A stretch of 32,654 bases of DNA, from NCBI GenBank assembly GCA_019112625.1, contig DXIW01000010.1:1-32654 (forward strand). The letters run 5' to 3'. The position numbers were made by a program, and so were the translations under genes. This stretch comes from Candidatus Acutalibacter stercorigallinarum (lineage in GTDB: Bacteria > Bacillota > Clostridia > Oscillospirales > Acutalibacteraceae). A model generated the notes under the pieces. The model did no database searches. It worked only from the letters and a program-made list of their open reading frames with translations, and was not told the DNA's origin. Below, one piece after another: positions 23,332 through 32,650 of the stretch; position 1 is the first letter of the stretch; each line of letters opens with the position of its first letter.

Positions 23332-26300
23332 GCCGAAGGCCCTGCCGTTACGGGAGTAATCGTAAACGGCGTGGCGGCAAAGGAGAGCGGCGACGCTAGC
23401 TTCACTGCTACGATCACCGAGCCCGCTGTGGGCGAGAAAGTGGTCGCAAAAGTGCAGGTAGAGAACGACGCCGGCACTGTGGCCCACTACACCGACGCCA
23501 CCCTGCTCAACAGCAACAATGCCAGCGTAGAAGGGGAGCTGTGGCGGTTCGAGCTGACCGACAAGGAGATGGAAAACAAATCCTTCACCTTCGACGTCCT
23601 GGTGGGCAACGTGAAAAAGCAGACCTACACCGTTACTTACACCACCGAGGCTGCTGATGGCGACGCCACTGTGAAGTCCGTCTACCTGGACGGCGAGTAC
23701 GATGATTGGAACAACATCGACACCAACAACGAGATCCACTACACTGTGGTGGCCCCCTACGGCCTGGACCTTGCTACGGGCACCCATTACGTAGAGGTGA
23801 CCCCCAACAGCGCCAAGGCTACTGTTGTGGATAGCGATGAAGAGTTCGAGACCAACAAGGACGGCGCCTACCTGGTTCCCGTTGACGATTACGACGTCCG
23901 CGTGCCCTTCACCGTGGTGGCCGAGAACGGCAAGCCTGCCAACTACACCGTCACCGTGGTGAAGCCCATCCCCTTCGCTTCCTTCTCCATGGAAGGTGAG
24001 CGCCACGAGTCCCAGATCAGCCGCGTGACCGAGGAGCCCGACTTCCAGGTAACTACCTCGACCGGCGAAGAGGCCACCGTGGAGCTGTACCCCTCCTACA
24101 AGTACGACGGCAAGTTCACCCCCACCTTCGAGACCAACTACGGCGTGAAGGTCGTGACCAAGACCGGCGTTGAGCTGCAGAGCGGCGAGACTTACGAATG
24201 GAAAGACCTGGCCACTCCTGCTCCCGATCGCACCAAGGACTACACCATTCTTGTTGATGTGAAGTACAGCGACGACAAGACCGAGGAATGGGCTCTGGCC
24301 TTCGACGTGCGCACCGATGGCAACACCGAGAAAGACACCATCCCCGCCATCAAGGGCGTGACCGTGAACAACTACGTGGCCGAGATCGAGGGCACCACCA
24401 TCACCCTCACCCTGCCCAAGAGCGTCCGCGAGAACGCCACTGACCTGAAGGTCAAGGTTTCCAATGCCACCGAAGTGAACGTGGTGGACAGCGATGAGGT
24501 TATCACTGCTACCGGCGATGCCACCGACGGCTTCGTTACTTTCAACAATATCGAGAAGGGCTTCTTCGAGACCGACAAGTACACCCTGCGTGTGACCGCC
24601 GCCATCGAGGAGTTCGACGCTGACGCCAAGGCTGTGCAGGACTACACCTTGAACATCGTCACTGCCCAGGTGGAGCAGCCCAAGCTCAACACCATGACCC
24701 TGCAGAACGCGGACGGCACCGTGACCCTGAAGGCCGACATCGACCAGTCCAAGGGCATTGTGTCCTTCAGCGACGACGACAGCGCCATCCCCTACAGCAT
24801 CAAGAGCGTGAAGGACCTGCACAATAAGGGCTGGAAGCTGTTCTGGTCTGTAAGCCAGGGCGCTACCTTCACCTACAACAACAGCAAGTCCGATCCCGGG
24901 AAAATTATGCCCCTGTCCGGCGAGACTGTAGAGAAAAATGCTTCCTACCTGCCCGACGACGCCAACCGTTTCGTGGGCGCCTGCGAGGCTGCCGACTACG
25001 TGATCGTCGCTGTGGAAGGCGAGTCCGCCAAGGCTTACAAGGTCGTGTTCACCAGCGCCGAGGCCAGCCATGAGAGCAAGCTCTCCGACATGAAGCTGAC
25101 CTGGAATGGCGTGACTAAGATGGAGCAGCTCAACACTGAGAACTATGTCAAAGCCAACGTGAACAACATGACCGGCGAGATCACCGCTTCCATTTTCAAC
25201 AAAGATTGGTGGAAGTTCAATAACATCGACCTTTCTGACGGGACGCTTGGCGGCAACAGTGAGTACACCTATAATGTTTCTAACAACTACGGTGGCGCTA
25301 CCGTGATCACTACTCTGCCCGAGGACGCGGAACTGTACTTTGTTGCTGTTGGTGGTGCGAATAACGCCCTCCGGAATGATGGTGCGCTCTATCGTGTAGA
25401 CGCCATGAACGAAACCAATGACGAGATTAAATACATCCTTCCTGGTGTAGGTTGGAACAAAAGCTACTCCTACGGCGATAGATACAATCACAACGATGGC
25501 GACATTGTTGCCCTGAAGCTCATCGTGATCAGCCAGGCCCTGGCGGAGAAAGTACAAGGCGTGGGCAGCGAAGAAGCAAAAGGAAAAATTGATAGCTATA
25601 ACGATTTGCTGAAGGATAGAACAGCGGATGGCCTCTACACCGAGTACAAGCTGACTCTCACCCAGGCTGCCCCCCGCACCGGCACCGACATTGACACCCT
25701 GACTGTGTACGACAACTACACCGGCGCCAAGGTCACTGCCGCTCCTGTGGGCAACACCATCACCCTGAACATCCCCTACTACTTCGTAGACGAGAACCGC
25801 AAGTCCTACAAGAACCTGTTCCTGGACTACACCCCCGAGCAGGGCGGCCAGACTGCTCTTGCCAGCTCTCAGGGCGGCGATGGGACTGCCGAACTGAACA
25901 ACCTGGTTTGGAAAGAGGACGGCACTCTCGACGAGACCCAGTCCGTCAAGCTGGTCTGGGATAACTCTGATAATCACAAAGCCTTTATGGCTTACGAGCC
26001 TGGCAAGACCGGTAATAATTATGGCTGGATCGGCCATAAGGACGCCGAAGGCAAGGATCAGTATCCCATCCAGGTAGAGGCTGAGGACGGCAACACCAGA
26101 AAGACCCCCTACAGCGTGGTCATCAACATTCTGGACGCCAACGGCGAAGCTGAGCTGAACAGCGTGACCATCGCCGGCTCCACCGCCACTCCCAACGGCA
26201 AGAACGTGACTGTGAACGTGCCCTTCGACACCGAGGTCACCAGCCTTGCCCCCGAGTTCAATGTCTCCGAGAACGCCTACGTCATCGAGGGCGGCTCTGA

Positions 26301-26961
26301 CGGTATCGGCAACGATACGGCCAGCCTGGAGAAGATGGTTGATGAGGGCGAGACCTTCAACTTCCTCACCTCCCGCACCTTCACCGTGGTCTCCGAGGAC
26401 GGCCAGAATTGGAACACCTACACCATCACTGTGGTGCCCTCCGAGTCCTTCCCCGACGTGACCACCGACAAGTGGTACTACGACGAGGTCATGACCGCTG
26501 CGAACAAGGGCTGGGTCACTGGCGACAACGGTTACTTCAAGCCCGATGACACGATGAAGCGCGGCGACTTCGCTCTGATCGTAGCCCGCATCCTGAATTA
26601 CGATCCCGACCTGTACACCACCGCTTTCCCGGATGTGGATGCCGATATGTACTACAGCAAGGCTGTGGCCTTCTGCAAGTACGAGGGTATTATCGACGGT
26701 GACGACAACGGCAACTTCAACGCCGAGGATCCCATCACCCGTGAGGAGATGGCGAAGATCATGTGCCAGGCTCTGAAGCTGAAGGTGACCGTCCCCGAGA
26801 AGACCTACGCCGACGACGCTGAGATCGCCGAGTGGGCCAAGGGCTACGTGTATGCTTGCCAGGAGGCCGGCATTATGGAGGGCTCTGGCGACAACTTCAA
26901 TCCCCGCGACAACGCCACCCGTGCTGAGGGCGCCGCTGTCCTGGTAAGAGCTTTCGCGTAA
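23242..26961 (+). CDS. S-layer protein 2 (SLH-domain surface protein)
   Basis: The 1239-residue exported protein has the same signal peptide as the other two copies, then about 1040 residues of beta-rich repeats and three SLH domains (about 1068-1120, 1127-1180 and 1188-1239) with KRGD, TREE and TRAE motifs. The central region resembles copy 3 (shared HESQISRVTEE/HTSQISRVTED, YTLNIVT, LNTMTLQ/MNTMTLQ stretches) and is unlike copy 1. Its third SLH domain differs from copies 1 and 3. The ATG at 23242 follows AAGAGGG. The visible promoter is weak, so the gene may be silent, condition-dependent, or activated by recombination (inference). Confidence 0.93.
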   Translation: MNKSKFLKKSLAMLLALMLVVAMIPLSASAAEGPAVTGVIVNGVAAKESGDASFTATITEPAVGEKVVAKVQVENDAGTVAHYTDATLLNSNNASVEGELWRFELTDKEMENKSFTFDVLVGNVKKQTYTVTYTTEAADGDATVKSVYLDGEYDDWNNIDTNNEIHYTVVAPYGLDLATGTHYVEVTPNSAKATVVDSDEEFETNKDGAYLVPVDDYDVRVPFTVVAENGKPANYTVTVVKPIPFASFSMEGERHESQISRVTEEPDFQVTTSTGEEATVELYPSYKYDGKFTPTFETNYGVKVVTKTGVELQSGETYEWKDLATPAPDRTKDYTILVDVKYSDDKTEEWALAFDVRTDGNTEKDTIPAIKGVTVNNYVAEIEGTTITLTLPKSVRENATDLKVKVSNATEVNVVDSDEVITATGDATDGFVTFNNIEKGFFETDKYTLRVTAAIEEFDADAKAVQDYTLNIVTAQVEQPKLNTMTLQNADGTVTLKADIDQSKGIVSFSDDDSAIPYSIKSVKDLHNKGWKLFWSVSQGATFTYNNSKSDPGKIMPLSGETVEKNASYLPDDANRFVGACEAADYVIVAVEGESAKAYKVVFTSAEASHESKLSDMKLTWNGVTKMEQLNTENYVKANVNNMTGEITASIFNKDWWKFNNIDLSDGTLGGNSEYTYNVSNNYGGATVITTLPEDAELYFVAVGGANNALRNDGALYRVDAMNETNDEIKYILPGVGWNKSYSYGDRYNHNDGDIVALKLIVISQALAEKVQGVGSEEAKGKIDSYNDLLKDRTADGLYTEYKLTLTQAAPRTGTDIDTLTVYDNYTGAKVTAAPVGNTITLNIPYYFVDENRKSYKNLFLDYTPEQGGQTALASSQGGDGTAELNNLVWKEDGTLDETQSVKLVWDNSDNHKAFMAYEPGKTGNNYGWIGHKDAEGKDQYPIQVEAEDGNTRKTPYSVVINILDANGEAELNSVTIAGSTATPNGKNVTVNVPFDTEVTSLAPEFNVSENAYVIEGGSDGIGNDTASLEKMVDEGETFNFLTSRTFTVVSEDGQNWNTYTITVVPSESFPDVTTDKWYYDEVMTAANKGWVTGDNGYFKPDDTMKRGDFALIVARILNYDPDLYTTAFPDVDADMYYSKAVAFCKYEGIIDGDDNGNFNAEDPITREEMAKIMCQALKLKVTVPEKTYADDAEIAEWAKGYVYACQEAGIMEGSGDNFNPRDNATRAEGAAVLVRAFA

Positions 26962-26998
26962 GGTTTCAACTCTTACTTAAATTTCATACCCCATAAGC
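26941..26998 (+). repeat. S-layer cassette tail, copy 2
   Basis: Identical by eye to 14765-14822, including the synonymous positions of the last codons. GTAAGAG (26944-26950) and CTCTTAC (26970-26976) are again 19 bases apart. Confidence 0.9.
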
Positions 26999-27037
26999 GA
27001 GAGGGACGGAGTGAAAGCTCCGTCCTTCTTGCTTTGT
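26998..27037 (+). terminator. Terminator of S-layer gene 2
   Basis: AGGGACGGAG and CTCCGTCCTT form a stem around TGAAAG, followed by CTTGCTTTG, as after copy 1. Confidence 0.8.
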
Positions 27038-27052
27038 CCCACAATGAAGGAG

Positions 27053-27086
27053 GAGGGAGAGAGCATCTGCTCTCTCCCTCTTCTTT
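27053..27086. terminator. Terminator serving xylulokinase
   Basis: A perfect 13-bp stem (GAGGGAGAGAGCA with TGCTCTCTCCCTC, 2-base loop) lies between the convergent S-layer 2 and xylulokinase genes, with T-rich sequence on the plus side and A/G-rich sequence opposite. Confidence 0.7.
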
Positions 27087-27103
27087 GCGCTCAGTCAAGA
27101 ATG

Positions 27104-28630
27104 TCACTCCGCCTTTGCCAGGGCACGGAAGCCCTCCCTCATGGCCGGGTACAGGGACGCGTACACCCGGTAGAACTTCTCGTACTGGGGCACGTTCCCC
27201 GGGATGGGCTCCTGGGGCGGGTTGGTCTGGATCATGGCGTCGCAGGCCTCCTGCACCGAGGGGTACAGCCCCGCGCCCACGCCGGCCAGAATCGCCACGC
27301 CCAGGGCAGGCCCTTCTTTCGACTTCACTGTTTTCACCGGGCAGGCGAACACGTCTGCCAGCATCTGCCGCCACAGGGGGGAGCTTCCGCCGCCCCCGCA
27401 AGCCAGCATCTCGGCGGGCTGGATGCCCATGCCCCGCAGCACCTCCAGGCAGTCCCGCAGGGAGTAGGTGACCCCCTCCATCACGGCCCGGAGCATGTCG
27501 TACTTGCTGTGCATGGCGGACAGCCCGAAGAACACCCCACGGCAGTCCGGGTCCAGGTGGGGGGTGCGCTCCCCCATGAGGTAGGGCAGGTACAGCAGCT
27601 TGTTGCACCCGATGGGAACCCGCTCCGCCTGCTGGTCCATGAGCACATAGGGGTCCTTGCCCATGCCCGCGGCAGCGTCCTTCTCCGCCTGGCAGAAGTT
27701 GTCCCGGAACCACTTCAGGGACAGCCCCGCCCCCTGGGTGACGCCCATCACGTGCCAGGCGCCGGGCACGGCGCAGCAGAAGGTGTGCACCCGGCCCTTG
27801 GGGTCGATGGAGATTTCATCGGTGTGGGCGAACACCACCCCGGAGGTGCCGATGGTGGTAAAGGCCCGGCCGTCCCGGACCACCCCGGTGCCCACGGCAG
27901 CTGCGGCGTTGTCCCCAGCGCCGCCCACCACCAGGGTGCCCGCCGCCAGCCCGGTGCGGGCTGCCGCCTCCTGGGAGACCACCCCGGTGACCTCTGGGCT
28001 TTCGTAGACCTTGGGCAGCAGGGCCGGGTCGATGTCCAGCTTCTCCAGAACCTCCTGGCTCCAGCACCGGTGGGGCACGTCCAGCAGCTGCATGCCAGAG
28101 GCGTCCGAGACCTCGGTGGCAAAGTCCCCGGTGAGCATGTACCGCACGTAGTCCTTGGGCAGCAAAATGTGGGCGCACTTCTGGTAGATCTCCGGCTGGT
28201 GGTTGCGCACCCACAGAATTTTCGAGGCGGTAAAGCCCGTCAGCGCCGGGTTGGCGGTGATTTGGATGAGCCGCTCCTTCCCCACCTTTTCGGTGATCTC
28301 CTCACACTCGGCGGCAGTGCGCTGGTCGCACCAGATGATGGACCGGCGCAGTACCGCGCCGTCCTTGTCCAGCATCACCAGGCCGTGCATCTGCCCGGAG
28401 ATACCCAGGGCCTTGATGTCCCGGCTATCCACCCCGCTTTTCTCGATGACGGTCCGGATGGTCCCGGCGGCGGCGTTCCACCAGTCCAGGGGCTCCTGCT
28501 CCGCCCAGCCGTTTTTCTCCTGGTGCATGGGGTACTCGATGGTGGCGCTGGCCACCACCGTGCCCGCCCGGTCGAAGAGCACCGTCTTGGTGCCGCTGGT
28601 GCCCAGGTCAATGCCAATCAGGTATTCCAT
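27104..28630 (-). CDS. xylB: Xylulokinase
   Basis: The predicted 508-residue FGGY-family kinase phosphorylates D-xylulose to xylulose 5-phosphate, which ribulose-phosphate epimerase (9985-10608) can convert. Motifs include the N-terminal ATP loop GIDLGTSGTKT (residues 6-16), ISGQMHGLV, IIWCDQRT and the catalytic-base region GGAGDNAAAAVG with Asp near 239, then TIGTSGVV. The QMHG and CDQR patterns favour xylulokinase over glycerol kinase. The ATG at 28630 has AAAGGAG about 10 bases upstream. An in-frame ATG at 28651 overlaps that site and is rejected. It stands alone between two S-layer genes, with no xylose isomerase in the window. Confidence 0.92.
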   Translation of the reverse strand: MEYLIGIDLGTSGTKTVLFDRAGTVVASATIEYPMHQEKNGWAEQEPLDWWNAAAGTIRTVIEKSGVDSRDIKALGISGQMHGLVMLDKDGAVLRRSIIWCDQRTAAECEEITEKVGKERLIQITANPALTGFTASKILWVRNHQPEIYQKCAHILLPKDYVRYMLTGDFATEVSDASGMQLLDVPHRCWSQEVLEKLDIDPALLPKVYESPEVTGVVSQEAAARTGLAAGTLVVGGAGDNAAAAVGTGVVRDGRAFTTIGTSGVVFAHTDEISIDPKGRVHTFCCAVPGAWHVMGVTQGAGLSLKWFRDNFCQAEKDAAAGMGKDPYVLMDQQAERVPIGCNKLLYLPYLMGERTPHLDPDCRGVFFGLSAMHSKYDMLRAVMEGVTYSLRDCLEVLRGMGIQPAEMLACGGGGSSPLWRQMLADVFACPVKTVKSKEGPALGVAILAGVGAGLYPSVQEACDAMIQTNPPQEPIPGNVPQYEKFYRVYASLYPAMREGFRALAKAE

Positions 28631-28683
28631 TCCAACACAAGCTCCTTTCAAAGCGAGGGCCGTCCCCTCCGCTGTTTTCCTCT

Positions 28684-28712
28684 ATTTTCCCCGATTTTCC
28701 CCCCGCTGTCAA
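28684..28712 (-). promoter_or_regulatory. Promoter of xylulokinase
   Basis: On the minus strand TTGACA (28712-28707) and GAAAAT (28689-28684) are 17 bases apart. The -35 box is one base from the 66-bp repeat at 28714. Confidence 0.6.
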
Positions 28713-28713
28713 G

Positions 28714-28779
28714 GTCCGTGGCCGGACTGGACAAGAAAATTCCTCTGGGCTTCGCCCGCCGGAATTTTGGGGTGTGACC
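28714..28779 (+). repeat. 66-bp dispersed repeat, copy B
   Basis: Direct copy of 21780-21845. It continues into a run of further hairpins (28780-28940), including a perfect 14-bp stem CGAGTAAGTTGCAC/GTGCAACTTACTCG and GGGAGTTT/AAACTCCC. Confidence 0.9.
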
Positions 28780-29004
28780 GAGCAAGTTGAGCAAAGCGAA
28801 ACTTGACTCGTAGGGACAGGAAAATTCTCTCCCCACGAGTAAGTTGCACGAAGTGCAACTTACTCGGCAAGAACCGCTTGGGAGTTTGCAAAACTCCCAT
28901 TTCGCTAACGCGAAACCGCGCTTCTTGAGGCCGCCCATCATCTTTCACGGCGAGACATGTCGCGAAAGGCAACTGGGGGCCCTCTTCGCCGAGTATAAAG
29001 AAAA
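28780..29004. other. Hairpin-rich non-coding spacer
   Basis: Between xylulokinase and S-layer gene 3. It holds the 14-bp stem near 28836-28866, the stem GGGAGTTT/AAACTCCC near 28880-28899, and GAAACCGCGCTTCTTG, also seen near 21868-21882. No gene was recognised. Confidence 0.7.
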
Positions 29005-29040
29005 AGCAAGAAGGACAGAGCGCAAGCTCTGCCCTCCCTG
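29005..29040 (-). terminator. Terminator of S-layer gene 3
   Basis: On the minus strand AGGGCAGAG and CTCTGTCCTT form a stem around a short loop, followed by CTTGCTTTTTC. The design matches the terminators of copies 1 and 2. Confidence 0.8.
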
Positions 29041-29103
29041 CTTATGGGGTATGAAATTTAAGTAAGAGTTGAAACCTTACGCGTTAGCGAATGCTCTTAC
29101 CAG
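29040..29103 (-). repeat. S-layer cassette tail, copy 3 (inverted)
   Basis: Inverted relative to copies 1 and 2. The 37-base UTR part is identical, with six extra bases in the last codons that add Asn-Ala to the C-terminus. CTCTTAC/GTAAGAG arms (29094-29100 and 29062-29068) are conserved, 25 bases apart. Confidence 0.9.
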
Positions 29104-32100
29104 CACGGCAGCGGCCTCGGCACGGGTGGCATTGGAACGGGCGTCGAAGGTATTGGCGCTCTCGTCACCCATCATGATCTCGGCGGCCTGGCAGCCGTAC
29201 ACATAGCCCTTGGCCCACTCGGCGATCTCAGCGTCGTCGGCATAGAGGCTGTCGGGGTCGGTCACCTGCTCAACGCCGGCGGCGTTGCAGATGATCTTGG
29301 CCATCTCCTCACGAGTGATCGCACGCTCGGGGTAGAAGTTGCTGCCGTCACCGCCGATGATGCCCTCCTCTGCACAGAAGGCGATGGCAGCGCTGTAGTA
29401 CAGGTCGGAATCCACATCCGGGAAGGCACTGTCGCGGTACTGGGTCTCGTCGTAACCCATGATGCGGGCGATGATCAGGGCGAAGTCGCCGCGCTTCATA
29501 GAGTCCTCGGGCTTAAAGTAGCCGTTGGAACCATTGATCCAGCCCAGACCGGCAGCCTCCATGACCTCCTCGTAGTACCACTTGTCCTCGGCCACATCGT
29601 AGAACTTGTCGGACACGGTGACAGTGATGGTGTAAGTGTTGGTGGCCTTGCTGTCGTCCTCCGCGTGAACGGTAAACTTGCGGGCGGAGTAGAAGTTGTA
29701 GGTGTCGCCTTCCTTCACGATCTGGTTTTTGTCATCGGTGACGTAGGCGTTGGTGGAAACGTCGAACTCGGGGGCCAGCTTGGTGACCTCGGTGCCCAGG
29801 GGTACCGTGATGTTCACGTTCTTCTTCGCGTCGGGAGTGGCAGTGACGCCAGCCAGGGTGACGCTGTTCAGCACAGCGCCGGTGTTGGGCTCGGCCACCT
29901 TTACCACCAGATCGTAGTCGTTGACGCGATCAACGGTAGGATCTTCGGCAGTCACAGCGATCTCATCGAAGGTAACGTTATTAACAGCCAGCTTGTAAGA
30001 ACCATCGGCCTGCTTCGCCAAGGTAACGCGAGTGCTGTCGCCCACGACCACATCGCCGTCCTGATTGAGGGCCAAATCCTTCAGCACGGTTGAACCGTTA
30101 ACCTTCAGAGTCTCGCCTCCCTGCACGCCGAAGTCGAGGAACAGGTTATCCTCGGAAGGACGATCGGAATCGGTGAAGTAGTAGGGCACCGTGAGGGTGA
30201 TCACACCGTTGCCGATAGTAGCGGTGGCAGAGGTATTGCCAGTGTAGTGATCGTACACGGCGAAGGAAGTGATCTCCGTAGTCTGCCGGGGCTTCGCCTG
30301 GGTCAGAGTCAGTTGATAGATGCTGTACAGACCATGGGCTGTAGTATCCGCATCAAGAGAAGAAACCGTGTAAGTCTTTTCGGTCAAAGCCTCGCTGAGA
30401 ACATAGATATCGAGAGGCTTTTTACCATCGGCAGTATTGCTGTAAGAATCAGCGTAGTCGTAGTTTGTGCCATTGGACTGAACCAGCAGCTTAGTAATGG
30501 TAGCGGTATCCTCATTCAGCTCATCAATAGGAGTCAGGGCACCGTTTACGTTACGGTAGAAGAGTTCGGCGCCTTCGGGCAGGGTAGTCACAAACACAGG
30601 GCCGGCATTAGTGGCATTATAATCACTCCAAGCGCCATAAGGAATCTCGGCAGTGATTTTGCCCTTGCCGCCGTTGACAGGAGCGGTCACAGTGGCAGTG
30701 AGCTTTTCCGCATCAGTCAAGGAATCCCAAACGGTTTCGTCAGCCTCAGCCAGCTCCACAGTGCCCAGGGTGCTATTGGTGTTGGGCAGGGCGTTCTTGA
30801 AGATGACGGTGTACTCCTCGGTAGCGTCGCCGATGGCTACGGTGATAGGCTGAGAAGCAGCCTGGCCGATTTGACCATTAAACTTGCCATTGGTATGGTT
30901 GCCGTTAGGCAGATATTCATTGTAAGCAACCTCGCTAACGCTAGCACCGCTCTTCTTGATGGGCGTGCCGTTGTTGTAGGTCACAGTAGCGCCGTTAGTG
31001 GCAGTCCAGAACAACTTGTAGCCGCCGCCGGAGAAGTAAGCCAAATCGCCTGCACCGAAGGGCACCTCGAAGGTGATGGTGTTCTTATCGTGGTCGATGT
31101 CAGCCTCGATGCGGCCAGTGCCATCGGCCTTCTGCAGGGTCATGGTGTTCATCTGGGGGGCCTGCTCCGCCACAGTGACGATGTTCAGGGTGTAGTTCTT
31201 AACCTCGGGAGTGGTGGCGTCGAACTCGGGGCCAGCAGCGGTAACGCGCAGCTGGTAAGAGTTGCGGGTCAGGTCAACACCAGTGATGGTGGAACCGCCA
31301 GCAGAAACGTTATCCTTCTTATAGTTGACGATCTCCACCTTGCTGGTGGTGTCCAGGGTCAGGGTGCCGTTGACAACGCGCTGGGAAGCGGGCAGGGACA
31401 GGGTAATAGTGCTGCCCTCGATGGTGGCCACGTAGTTGTCCTTGCGCAGTTCCTTAATAGCGGCTACGGGGTCGGGGGTAATACCATCAAAGTCCAAATC
31501 CCAAGATTCGGTGGTACCTTCGCTGTAAGTAACGGTCAGCGGGATGATAAAACGCTGAAGAGGTTGACCTGCACTGACACTAGAGAGATCCACGAAATCA
31601 TTTGCATCGTAAGTCTCGCCAGATTTGATCTCTACAGTATTGTTGGTGTTTCTGTCTTTTGCGGTAATCACAACATTGTAGTTAACTTCAAAAACGGGAG
31701 TGAATTCAAAGGAGTGATTCGCATCAACAGTTGCGCCAAAAGGTAGGTACACCTCAATGGTATGGTCGGATGTATCATCAGCGTTTACAAAGTCGATATC
31801 CTCTGTTACACGGCTGATCTGAGAGGTATGCCGCTGGCCCTCCACAGCGAAGGTGGCGAAGGGCTTGGGCTGTACCAGGGTCACGGTGTAAGAGGCCTCC
31901 TGGGTGGTATTCTCAGCCACAACGGTGAAAGAAGTCTTGTCGTTCAGGCCAATAGTGTTATCGAACACCCATACGCCGCCGGTCTTGGTAGCCGCAGGAG
32001 TAGCAACAGTGGAGTTGTCACCGGTGGTGGTCACCTTCACAGTGCCAGCGGTCTGGCCGTAGGGCAGCACGACGGTGAAGTCGTTGCCCTCGCGGATCAC

Positions 32101-32583
32101 GTCGTAGCAGCCATCCACAGAGACGGTCTCAACGCCGGTGTCGGCCTCGGGCTCGGTGAAGGACAGAGCCAGGGTGCACTCCTGATCGGGCTCTTTGTCC
32201 TGCGCGTTGGTGAACACAGCGAAGTTGTACTCACCCTCGGCAACAGGGGCCTTAATGGTGTAGGCAAAGGTGCCAGTGCCAGTGGGGGTAGTGGCCTCGT
32301 TGTAAATGCCATTGGCATCCATGAAGCGCACGTCGCCGCCCTCGTCGCCCACGGAGACGGAAATCGTCACCGTGTCGCTGGGACCGGGCTCCACAATGGA
32401 GTAGCTGTAGGCCCCGTTGCTCCCTTCGGCCTCCTCGGGGGTGCCGGTGCCGCCGTTTTCATTTACGGCGACCCAGACCTTGTAGGCCTCGGCAGCGGAA
32501 GCACTGAGCGGAATCATTGCGAGGACCAGCATGAGAGCCAGGAGCATCGCAAGTGATTTCTTCAGAAACTTGCTTTTGTTCAT
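29077..32583 (-). CDS. S-layer protein 3 (SLH-domain surface protein)
   Basis: The 1168-residue protein has the shared signal peptide with two substitutions at most, beta-rich repeats, and three SLH domains (about 990-1042, 1050-1100 and 1112-1168). It is a mosaic: the middle (RHTSQISRVTED, TLNIVTVAEQ, MNTMTLQKADG) matches copy 2, while the SLH end (ICNAAGVEQVTDP, CQAAEIMMGDESANTFDARS) matches copy 1. The C-terminus is two residues longer (AFANA). The DNA of the SLH part differs from copy 1 at many third positions, so this exchange was not recent. The ATG at 32583 follows AAGAGGG. Its promoter lies beyond the window. Confidence 0.93.
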   Translation of the reverse strand: MNKSKFLKKSLAMLLALMLVLAMIPLSASAAEAYKVWVAVNENGGTGTPEEAEGSNGAYSYSIVEPGPSDTVTISVSVGDEGGDVRFMDANGIYNEATTPTGTGTFAYTIKAPVAEGEYNFAVFTNAQDKEPDQECTLALSFTEPEADTGVETVSVDGCYDVIREGNDFTVVLPYGQTAGTVKVTTTGDNSTVATPAATKTGGVWVFDNTIGLNDKTSFTVVAENTTQEASYTVTLVQPKPFATFAVEGQRHTSQISRVTEDIDFVNADDTSDHTIEVYLPFGATVDANHSFEFTPVFEVNYNVVITAKDRNTNNTVEIKSGETYDANDFVDLSSVSAGQPLQRFIIPLTVTYSEGTTESWDLDFDGITPDPVAAIKELRKDNYVATIEGSTITLSLPASQRVVNGTLTLDTTSKVEIVNYKKDNVSAGGSTITGVDLTRNSYQLRVTAAGPEFDATTPEVKNYTLNIVTVAEQAPQMNTMTLQKADGTGRIEADIDHDKNTITFEVPFGAGDLAYFSGGGYKLFWTATNGATVTYNNGTPIKKSGASVSEVAYNEYLPNGNHTNGKFNGQIGQAASQPITVAIGDATEEYTVIFKNALPNTNSTLGTVELAEADETVWDSLTDAEKLTATVTAPVNGGKGKITAEIPYGAWSDYNATNAGPVFVTTLPEGAELFYRNVNGALTPIDELNEDTATITKLLVQSNGTNYDYADSYSNTADGKKPLDIYVLSEALTEKTYTVSSLDADTTAHGLYSIYQLTLTQAKPRQTTEITSFAVYDHYTGNTSATATIGNGVITLTVPYYFTDSDRPSEDNLFLDFGVQGGETLKVNGSTVLKDLALNQDGDVVVGDSTRVTLAKQADGSYKLAVNNVTFDEIAVTAEDPTVDRVNDYDLVVKVAEPNTGAVLNSVTLAGVTATPDAKKNVNITVPLGTEVTKLAPEFDVSTNAYVTDDKNQIVKEGDTYNFYSARKFTVHAEDDSKATNTYTITVTVSDKFYDVAEDKWYYEEVMEAAGLGWINGSNGYFKPEDSMKRGDFALIIARIMGYDETQYRDSAFPDVDSDLYYSAAIAFCAEEGIIGGDGSNFYPERAITREEMAKIICNAAGVEQVTDPDSLYADDAEIAEWAKGYVYGCQAAEIMMGDESANTFDARSNATRAEAAAVLVRAFANA

Positions 32584-32650
32584 AATTTCAACCCTCTTAA
32601 ATTTTAGATTCTCCCGGGGCGCAAATCCCCGCGAGTGGAAGTTATCTATA
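32494..32650 (-). repeat. S-layer cassette head, copy 3 (inverted, 157 bp)
   Basis: Reverse complement of 11278-11434 and 23175-23331, with a few substitutions. The window ends four bases beyond it, so the extent of similarity upstream and the promoter cannot be seen. Confidence 0.92.

Noticed and set aside
23269-26037. A 922-codon open frame antisense to S-layer gene 2
   Set aside because: Same cause as above: low-complexity Gly/Val/His-rich translation mirroring the sense codons.
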